This document shows positions 1 through 5,072 of a DNA stretch of 5,072 bases, piece after piece (within the stretch, counting starts at the first letter, position 1; each line of letters begins with the position of its first letter). The DNA lies in NCBI GenBank assembly GCA_003152595.1, contig PMAM01000197.1, forward strand, positions 15,097-20,168. The letters run 5' to 3'. The position numbers were made by a program, and so were the translations under genes. Source of the stretch: Acidobacterium sp. GTDB taxonomy: Bacteria; Acidobacteriota; Terriglobia; Terriglobales; Acidobacteriaceae. The notes beneath the pieces were generated by a model. The model saw nothing but the letters and a program-made list of their open reading frames with translations. It was not told the DNA's origin and searched no databases.

Positions 1-978
1 GCTCCTGCCCCGAGTGTCAGTGCTCCTGCGGCGCAGCCTGTCTCGACGGAGGAAGCCGAGCACGTGCGCTCCTCGCCGCTCGTCCGCAAGATCGCTCGCG
101 AGCACAACATCAACCTGAGCGCCGTGCAAGGGACCGGAGCCGGCGGACGCGTCACGAAGGAAGACATCCTGGCGTACATCGAAAAAGGCGGCGCACCTGC
201 GCCCGCTCCGGTTTCGACTGCGGCACCGGCGGCCACAGCCAGGCCCGCCGCGGCTCCCGCCGTCACTCCTGCCCCCGGCGAACTCGTTCCGCTGACCCGC
301 ATGCGCTCGATCATCGCGCAACGCATGGTGGAGTCGAAGCGCACCAGCCCGCACGTACACACCGTCTTCAAGATCGACTTCACGCGCATCGTCAAGCTCC
401 GCGAGAAGGAAAAGAGCAAATACGAGCAGCGCAACGGCGTGAAGCTGACCTACATGCCCTTCATCACGCGCGCGGTCATCGCGACGCTGCGCAAAATGCC
501 GATCGTCAATGCGTCGATGGAAGGCGATGCGATCCGCTACCACCAGCACATCAACATCGGCATCGCCGTTGCGCTGGAGTGGGGCCTGATCGTGCCGGTC
601 ATCAAGGAAGCCGAGGAGAAGAACTTCCTCGGCATTGCCCGCGCCATCGCTGACCTGGCCGAACGCGCGCGCGGCAAGAAGCTTAAGCCCGAAGAGGTGG
701 GATCAGGCACTTTCACGATCACCAATCCGGGCATCTTCGGCGAGCAGTTCGGCATGCCGATCATCAATCAACCGGAGAGCGCGATCCTCGGGGTCGGCGG
801 GTTATTCAAGGAGCCGGCGGTCGTCACCGGTGCGGATGGCACCGACTCCATCGCCATCCGCAACTTCCTCCACCTCACGCTCGGCTTCGATCACCGCACG
901 ATCGACGGCGCCGACGCCGGCAAGTTCATGGCTGAGGTGAAGAAGTATCTCGAAGGCTGGAACGAAGATATCGGCTGA
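1..978 (+). CDS. Dihydrolipoamide acyltransferase, E2 of a 2-oxoacid dehydrogenase complex (5'-partial)
   Basis: This is the E2 core subunit of a 2-oxoacid dehydrogenase complex (pyruvate, branched-chain or 2-oxoglutarate type). It moves the acyl group from the lipoyl arm to CoA in the cytoplasm. The reading frame is open from base 1, so the true start lies upstream; the GTG at 64 is an internal valine codon. Of 325 visible residues, 1-21 are an Ala/Pro/Ser linker and 22-62 are the peripheral subunit-binding domain (SSPLVRKIAREH, GTGAGGRVTKEDIL). Residues 63-92 are a second Ala/Pro linker, and about 95-325 form the catalytic domain. Catalytic-domain motifs include GLIVPVI (195-201), GTFTITNPGIFG (236-247) and the active-site HxxxDG as HRTIDG, with His298 (bases 892-894) and Asp302. 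The catalytic domain is complete and ends at TGA 976-978. The lipoyl domain(s) expected N-terminally are outside the window. Substrate type cannot be settled because no E1 gene is visible. The gene converges on purK. Confidence 0.95.
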   Translation, partial: APAPSVSAPAAQPVSTEEAEHVRSSPLVRKIAREHNINLSAVQGTGAGGRVTKEDILAYIEKGGAPAPAPVSTAAPAATARPAAAPAVTPAPGELVPLTRMRSIIAQRMVESKRTSPHVHTVFKIDFTRIVKLREKEKSKYEQRNGVKLTYMPFITRAVIATLRKMPIVNASMEGDAIRYHQHINIGIAVALEWGLIVPVIKEAEEKNFLGIARAIADLAERARGKKLKPEEVGSGTFTITNPGIFGEQFGMPIINQPESAILGVGGLFKEPAVVTGADGTDSIAIRNFLHLTLGFDHRTIDGADAGKFMAEVKKYLEGWNEDIG

Positions 979-1067
979 GGACTGACGGACGGGGAACCAC
1001 TGGAATAATTCAGGCCGCGATCCCATTTCCCGGTTTGCGCGAAGCGCTTCTGCCTGGACGGCCAGTC
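979..1067. other. Convergent intergenic gap between the E2 gene and purK
   Basis: These 89 bases separate the E2 stop from the purK stop, so both genes must end transcription here or read into each other. I see only weak dyads: the 10-base palindrome GAAGCGCTTC at 1041-1050, which has no loop, and GGACTG (979-984), which can pair with CAGTCC (1063-1068) across a long spacer. Neither is followed by a T-run on either strand, so no intrinsic terminator is called. No gene-like reading frame is convincing here. Confidence 0.6.
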
Positions 1068-2201
1068 CTACAGAAGCGTCTGCGCCTCCAGCACCCGCGC
1101 CACGGCTTCCTCTGGCGTGCGTCCCACCGCCGAAAGGTGCCCCATCTTCCGGCCTTTGCGCGGCTGGTGCTTCTCGTAAAGATGCATCCGCACGCCGGGA
1201 ACCGCCAGTGCGCGGTCGAAGTGCGGCGAATGGTCGAGCCACAGATCGCCCAGCAAATTCGCAATCGCCGCCGGCTGCACGACGCTCACATCGCCCAGCG
1301 GCAGGTCGCAAACCGCGCGCACATCCTGTTCGAACTGGCTCGTCACGCACGCGCGCTCGCTGGCGTGATAGCTGTTGTGCGGACGCGGGGCCAACTCGTT
1401 CACCAGCAGCTCGCCCTCTTTCGTCAGGAACATCTCAACCGCAAGCAGGCCTTCCAGCGTAAACGAGTCAGCGATCTCGCAAGCGAGCTTCTGCGCGCGC
1501 GCCTCGATCTCCGCGGAGATGAGTGAAGGAATCACACTCCACACCAGAATTTGCCGCTCGTGATGGTTGGTCGCCGAGGGGAAACTCTTCGTTTCGCCGC
1601 GCGGCGAACGCGCCACCATCACCGAAATCTCGCTATCCAGCTCCTGCGCCTGCTCCACCACGCAGGGCTGTTGTCCCAGCAGTCGCCACGCATCAGCAGC
1701 GGTTGTGTCATCGCCGAAGCCGAGCTTCACCTGGCTGCGTCCGTCGTATCCGCCATGCGCGCTCTTGACATAACAGCGGCCGCCCAGAGCCGCCACGGCC
1801 TCGACCAAATCCTGTTCCGATCGTGCCGGATGCCACGGCCCCAGTGGAAATCCGCGCTCGCGCAGCCACTGCCTCTGCCGGATGCGGTTCTGGATCACGT
1901 GCAGCAACTCCGCCGACGGCCGGACCGGCGCGTACTTCGCCGCTGCCTCCAGCGACTCGATGGCGATCTGTTCGATCTCGAGCGTGACCACATCGGACCC
2001 TCGCGCCAGATTGGCCGCCGCGCGTGCGTCGTCCCACCCGCCTTCGAAACACGCATCCACGACAAACCGCGCCGGGCACGAAGGATCGGGGTCCATCACC
2101 TGAACCCGATAGCCGAGGGACCGCGCTGCCATCGCCACCATGCGCCCAAGCTGGCCGCCGCCGAGAATGCCGATCGTTGCGCCAGGAAGGATTGCAGTCA
2201 T
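1068..2201 (-). CDS. purK: N5-carboxyaminoimidazole ribonucleotide synthase
   Basis: PurK converts AIR, ATP and bicarbonate to N5-CAIR in cytoplasmic de novo purine synthesis and passes it to PurE. The 377-residue length is normal for the family (E. coli PurK is about 355). Residues 8-21 carry the pre-ATP-grasp nucleotide-fold motif GILGGGQLGRM. The ATP-grasp domain spans about 105-295. It includes Lys146 in CYVKSAHGGYDG, the ATP-binding glutamate region VVEQAQELDSE (181-191), and the probable Mg-binding Glu256 (AVEMF) and Glu269 (NELAPRPHNS). SQFEQ follows at 288-292, and the C-terminal RKGRKMGHL (348-356) is typical. The ATG start at 2199-2201 overlaps the purE stop as ATGA; the upstream ribosome-binding sequence is weak, which fits translational coupling. 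Two motif positions differ from the form I remember: YDGRSQ where YDGKGQ is usual, and NSYHASERAC where NSGHYTIEAC is usual. These may be lineage-specific. All residues I expect for catalysis are present. Confidence 0.97.
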   Translation of the reverse strand: MTAILPGATIGILGGGQLGRMVAMAARSLGYRVQVMDPDPSCPARFVVDACFEGGWDDARAAANLARGSDVVTLEIEQIAIESLEAAAKYAPVRPSAELLHVIQNRIRQRQWLRERGFPLGPWHPARSEQDLVEAVAALGGRCYVKSAHGGYDGRSQVKLGFGDDTTAADAWRLLGQQPCVVEQAQELDSEISVMVARSPRGETKSFPSATNHHERQILVWSVIPSLISAEIEARAQKLACEIADSFTLEGLLAVEMFLTKEGELLVNELAPRPHNSYHASERACVTSQFEQDVRAVCDLPLGDVSVVQPAAIANLLGDLWLDHSPHFDRALAVPGVRMHLYEKHQPRKGRKMGHLSAVGRTPEEAVARVLEAQTLL

Positions 2202-2689
2202 TCCGGCAGACCCTGCGCGAGAACTTCTTTCGTGCGGGCCTCACGCCATGCGCGCAGCCGCTCGCGCAGATCGGCGTCGGTCGTGGCAAGAATCTCCACA
2301 GCCAGCAGCGCGGCATTTGCAGCGCCAGGTCGCCCGATGGCCAGCGTCCCCACTGGCACGCCCTTCGGCATCTGCACGATGGAGAGCAGGGAATCGACCC
2401 CTTGCAGCATGGTCGCGGGAATGGGCACCCCCAGCACTGGCACCAGCGTCTTCGACGCCAGCATGCCGGGCAAATGCGCCGCTCCACCCGCTCCCGCGAT
2501 GATGACCCGCAGACCGCGCGACTCCGCTTGCGACGCATACTCGAACAGCAGGTCGGGCGTACGGTGCGCCGACACCACGCGCGCTTCATGCGGCACTGCA
2601 AACTCACGCAGAATTTCGACAGCCGGCGCGAGCGTCTCATAGTCGCTTTTCGACCCCATCACAACGCCGACCAGTGGTTTCTCCTTCAT
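2198..2689 (-). CDS. purE: N5-carboxyaminoimidazole ribonucleotide mutase (class I PurE)
   Basis: PurE moves the carboxyl group of N5-CAIR from nitrogen to carbon 4, giving CAIR; in known bacterial enzymes it works as an octamer with PurK supplying substrate. The 163-residue product from the ATG at 2687-2689 matches the usual size (E. coli about 169). Visible motifs are MGSKSD (11-16), SAHRTP (40-45) with the expected catalytic His42, the Gly-rich AGAGGAAHLPGM (65-76), MPKGVPVGTLAIG (107-119) and GAANAA (122-127). This start is chosen because family members begin a few residues before the first beta strand. An in-frame GTG at 2735-2737 would add 16 hydrophilic residues (179 in total) and overlap the preceding gene's stop as GTGA. 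Neither start has a strong Shine-Dalgarno. The stop overlaps purK's start by four bases. The preceding gene, 44 bases upstream, is not a purine gene. Confidence 0.95.
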   Translation of the reverse strand: MKEKPLVGVVMGSKSDYETLAPAVEILREFAVPHEARVVSAHRTPDLLFEYASQAESRGLRVIIAGAGGAAHLPGMLASKTLVPVLGVPIPATMLQGVDSLLSIVQMPKGVPVGTLAIGRPGAANAALLAVEILATTDADLRERLRAWREARTKEVLAQGLPE

Positions 2690-2733
2690 CGAGGTCGATT
2701 CTAGAGCATCCCGCTGCGCATCTCCCAGGCGCG

Positions 2734-2952
2734 TCACTTTCGCCGCAGAAAATCCAGGACGAACTGAATGAGCGTGACCAGGCCGCCGATGGCGATGGCG
2801 AACCCGCGCGCGCTCTGAAAGCGCTCTTCATGCTGGGTCACACGCTGCTCGATGGAGCCGATGCGCCCCGAATTGCCGTCGCCGACCAGTGTGACCATCT
2901 GGTTCTTGAGAACTGAAAGATCGGCCAGCACCTGTGCCTCAAAGTCTGTCAT
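2734..2952 (-). CDS. Small protein with one membrane helix, holin/XhlA-like in layout
   Basis: I do not recognise a definite family for this 72-residue product. Residues about 1-45 are hydrophilic and probably helical (a LSVLKNQMVTLV stretch, then SIEQRVTQHEERF with coiled-coil character). A GDGNSGRIG turn lies at 24-32. Residues 49-68 form one hydrophobic helix (FAIAIGGLVTLIQFVLDFL) ending in the positive tail RRK. A helix, one C-terminal transmembrane segment and a basic tail is the layout of small phage holin-accessory proteins such as haemolysin XhlA, and the position right after a tail-like gene fits that. The assignment is inference. The ATG at 2950-2952 is chosen because a good ribosome-binding site precedes it. 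A GTG at 3025-3027 would give 97 residues and overlap the tail gene's stop as GTGA, but has no Shine-Dalgarno. The product would sit in the inner membrane. purE follows on the same strand. Confidence 0.7.
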   Translation of the reverse strand: MTDFEAQVLADLSVLKNQMVTLVGDGNSGRIGSIEQRVTQHEERFQSARGFAIAIGGLVTLIQFVLDFLRRK

Positions 2953-2955
2953 GTT

Positions 2956-2964
2956 TCCTTTCCT
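2956..2964 (-). promoter_or_regulatory. Ribosome-binding site of the small membrane-protein gene
   Basis: On the minus strand the bases before the start read CAGGAAAGGAAACATG. The AGGA at 2964-2961 is 8 bases from the ATG, a standard Shine-Dalgarno spacing; a second AAGGA lies closer. It is the clearest ribosome-binding site in the window and decides the start at 2952 over the upstream GTG at 3027. Confidence 0.65.
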
Positions 2965-3023
2965 GTGTCCTGATGGGCCCCGCGCTTTGCGGAATCCCCG
3001 AAGTCCTGCGATCAGCGGATGTC

Positions 3024-5072
3024 TCACGAAGTTGTCAGCGGCAGATTTACGAATACGGCGTTCGAGAAGCGCGAGTAGTTCGGCGGTGTCGATCCGTCAT
3101 ACATGCGGATGTAGTAGCGCTCCATCGTGGATTGCCTCGGAATGGTGAAGTTCGGTACCGGCGAGCGCAGGACCAGATCGGGTCCCGGGCCCGGCGTGAA
3201 CGACCAGTCTCGGCGGCGAACTTCGAAGCCGCCGCCCGCAGGCGCCGTCGCACCCGCGGCGATCTGGATCGTGCTGCCGGTAACGGATGTGACGGCCAGG
3301 GAGTTCAGGTTCGCAAGAGGCGCGGTGATCTCGGGCTCCTGCGGCAGCCACGCATCCGCAGGCACGGCGGACGATGTTTGAATCGCAATCTCGTCTGCCC
3401 AGTCATTCGCGAAAGAAATCCCGTACTTCGTCCGGGCCGACGTGCCACTCAACGTATCGATCTGCACTTCGCGAACAACCAGACTCGTGTTGAGGCCGGC
3501 GGACGTCGATGTAACCGCGAGCAGATCTCCAGGCCACACATCGCCCTGCTGATCTACATTCCACTCCGTGTACTTTCCTTTCCAGGCCGCGGCCCGGCTC
3601 GTCGAAACGGCGAGGATCGCGCTGGCGGCGTTTTCGCAGTCGGCGGAACTGCGTGGAGCCGGCCGCGTGACCGTTCCCATCCAGCAGGCAGTTCCCGGCA
3701 GGGTGCCTCCATTGCTTTCCGCGGCGATGCTGCTCGCGTTGGCCAGACGCGCCACCGAACGCTGGCTCGTCCGGTAAGAAACCGCGATCAGATCGCCCGC
3801 CAGAGGTGTGCTTGCTGGATAGAACTGCAGCCTGCCGCTGCGGCCGATCGTGCAGTCCGCGCCCTGCGCTGTCGTTCCAGCCCTGCGCACCACCGGCGTG
3901 CCGTTGGCCGGTGTGCTCGTTATCCAGATCGGTCCCTGTTGTTCCACCGTCACATAGCCCAGGCTGCACTGCAGATATCCGGCCGCTAGTGGAGCAAAGA
4001 GGCACCATGGCGCCGGAGTCGCGGTGAAGCTGCCCGAGTAGAGCACCACCGGCGCGCCTGCGATACCGTTGGTGGTGTCCTGGACTTCGAAGACGATGCT
4101 CGCCGTGGCGGCAAGCAGTTCCGCGCCGAACCGCTCCAGACCGTTGTTGGTATCGACTGCATAGTAGGCCTGCAGAACCCGCTGCACTTCGCTGGAACAG
4201 AATCGTAACCGCAACGTATACAAATGCCCGGCAACCGGATTGAAGGTGCTGCCGGCAACGACGCCGTTGACCAGAGGCGAGATGGTTGTCGCTCCGTTGG
4301 TCTGGCCAATCAGAAAGCCCGCAATGCAGGTGATCACGCTGGCCTGACCCGCGTTGAAGAAGCCGTTGATGATGCCCGAAGTATTCTGGCCGAACTGCAC
4401 GCCGCCGGCTTCGACAACCAGTCCGCCCCCCAGCTCCAGATTGGCGATGGCGGAGAGTACGGTGGCGCCGATAATGCTGCCGCCGCCGCCACAGGTCAAA
4501 CCGGCCGAAGTCAAAGTGAAGGCAGCGCCTGGATCGTCCACATTCCAGATCCGCGAATCGATCGTCGGACCCTGAAAACTGTCCGTCAGCGGTTTCGATT
4601 TCGACGGCGGAGGCATCCAGGGCTTTTCGCTCAGATCGAACAGGACCGTTGTACCGTCGCCTTGAAAAAACTCGGTCACATAAACGCAGGGCTCTGCTTC
4701 CCCGCAAACCGTTACGTCGTTGGCGAGGCCCTTGATCATCGACATTTCGAGACCGCTCAGCGAGAGTGAGCCATCGGATTCGCTGAGCGTATGCGTGATG
4801 CTGCCCACGGGCAGCAGGGTGAGTATGCCATTCATCAGCCGATAAGCGCTGCGAACCGATGCCGCCAGTTCGCCGGCATTCTCCGCCCACGTACCGCTCT
4901 CGTTGGTCTGAAACTGCGAAACGTTCAGGACCGACTGCGACAGATCGTAGCTGATGTTCTCGACGTTGAGAGCTGCCAGCATCGCCTGCAGAGCCTGCCC
5001 GCTGGAGGTGCCGCAAATCGGACCCAGCTGCGAAAGATTCTGACGGTTCAGCAGAATCTCATCGCCAACCGC
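3024..5072 (-). CDS. Phage tail/baseplate-like protein, 5'-partial, with lectin-like insert and C-terminal FN3-like domain
   Basis: The frame stays open to the window edge, giving 682 visible residues; an internal ATG at 4980-4982 need not be the start. Residues 1-130 resemble part of a phage tail or baseplate hub protein, ending in the strand region YVTEFFQGDGTTVLFDLSEKPW (131-152), a GDGTT..F.L pattern common in phage tail proteins. From about 162 (LTDSFQGPTIDSRIWNV) to about 375 is a beta-rich, Gly/Ala/Thr-rich stretch that looks like a LamG- or concanavalin-type beta sandwich. Residues about 380-575 return to a tail-like part with GDLIAV and WPGDLLAV strands and KYGISFANDWADEIA. Residues about 580-680 look like a fibronectin-III-type domain (ITAPLANLNSLAVTSVTG, YYIRMYDGSTPPNYSRFSNAV). 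There is no transmembrane segment. The likely role is in a tail or baseplate of a prophage or tail-derived particle, possibly contacting a cell-surface glycan. Domain calls are from pattern memory and the exact family is uncertain. The stop is TGA at 3024-3026. Confidence 0.7.
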   Translation of the reverse strand, partial: AVGDEILLNRQNLSQLGPICGTSSGQALQAMLAALNVENISYDLSQSVLNVSQFQTNESGTWAENAGELAASVRSAYRLMNGILTLLPVGSITHTLSESDGSLSLSGLEMSMIKGLANDVTVCGEAEPCVYVTEFFQGDGTTVLFDLSEKPWMPPPSKSKPLTDSFQGPTIDSRIWNVDDPGAAFTLTSAGLTCGGGGSIIGATVLSAIANLELGGGLVVEAGGVQFGQNTSGIINGFFNAGQASVITCIAGFLIGQTNGATTISPLVNGVVAGSTFNPVAGHLYTLRLRFCSSEVQRVLQAYYAVDTNNGLERFGAELLAATASIVFEVQDTTNGIAGAPVVLYSGSFTATPAPWCLFAPLAAGYLQCSLGYVTVEQQGPIWITSTPANGTPVVRRAGTTAQGADCTIGRSGRLQFYPASTPLAGDLIAVSYRTSQRSVARLANASSIAAESNGGTLPGTACWMGTVTRPAPRSSADCENAASAILAVSTSRAAAWKGKYTEWNVDQQGDVWPGDLLAVTSTSAGLNTSLVVREVQIDTLSGTSARTKYGISFANDWADEIAIQTSSAVPADAWLPQEPEITAPLANLNSLAVTSVTGSTIQIAAGATAPAGGGFEVRRRDWSFTPGPGPDLVLRSPVPNFTIPRQSTMERYYIRMYDGSTPPNYSRFSNAVFVNLPLTTS

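Noticed and set aside
64..978. The GTG at 64 as the true start of a short E2 lacking a lipoyl domain
   Set aside because: The frame is open back to base 1 and reads as an Ala/Pro-rich linker typical of the segment between a lipoyl domain and the binding domain, so the gene most likely begins outside the window.
979..1067. A bidirectional intrinsic terminator between E2 and purK
   Set aside because: The dyads present are short, or palindromic without loop space, and none is followed by a T-run on either strand.
802..1350. A 182-codon minus-strand frame running across the E2 and purK 3' ends
   Set aside because: It overlaps two well-supported genes, is Arg/Ala/Gly-rich and shows no domain features.
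1551..2642. A 363-codon plus-strand reading frame opposite purK and purE
   Set aside because: It is a GC-driven shadow: the product is Arg/His/Ser/Pro-rich without any recognisable motif, and the opposite strand encodes two clear PurE and PurK proteins.
2690..2760. An attachment site marking a prophage edge before purE
   Set aside because: There is no tRNA or integrase gene nearby and the other end of any element is outside the window. The small repeat GCATC at 2706-2710 and 2718-2722 is too short to mean anything.
2966..3000. A hairpin after the tail gene (CCGC, 5-base loop, GCGG) as a terminator
   Set aside because: The stem has only four pairs and there is no T-tract. The region is better explained as the leader of the small gene with its ribosome-binding site.
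3403..5016. A 537-codon minus-strand frame overlapping the tail-like gene
   Set aside because: The product is Arg/Gly/Ser/Gln-rich low-complexity sequence typical of an off-frame reading of GC-rich DNA. The neighbouring frame gives a balanced beta-rich protein that stays open over the whole stretch.

Overview
The window looks like chromosomal DNA from a GC-rich bacterium. Some rows counted by hand range from about 55 to 73% GC. The style of the 2-oxoacid dehydrogenase E2, of PurK and of the tail-like protein recalls Acidobacteriota (Bryobacter/Solibacter-type genomes). That placement is an inference from remembered sequence style, not a database result.

Layout, left to right. Bases 1-978 (+) carry the 3' part of a dihydrolipoamide acyltransferase (E2) gene: the E3/E1-binding domain, an Ala/Pro linker and the complete catalytic domain with its HRTIDG motif. 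The lipoyl domain(s) would lie upstream of the window. A short convergent gap (979-1067) follows. Everything after that is on the minus strand. Read in the direction of transcription it is: a large open-ended phage-tail/baseplate-like protein gene (5072 to 3024), a small gene for a protein with one predicted membrane helix (2952 to 2734), purE (2689 to 2198) and purK (2201 to 1068).

PurK and PurE together make CAIR from AIR in de novo purine synthesis: PurK uses ATP and bicarbonate to make N5-CAIR, and PurE moves the carboxyl group. Their genes overlap by four bases (ATGA), as expected for a coupled pair.

The unusual part is the context. The tail-like gene and the small membrane-protein gene sit immediately upstream of purE on the same strand. 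There is no visible terminator, no strong promoter, and only 44 bases before the preferred purE start. The pair resembles the end of a prophage or phage-tail-derived module (tail protein followed by a small holin- or XhlA-like protein) fused to a housekeeping operon. No integrase, attachment site, tRNA, rRNA, CRISPR array or insertion sequence was seen. I found no clear evidence of an entirely new system. The tail-like protein and its junction with purEK are what most deserve a second look.
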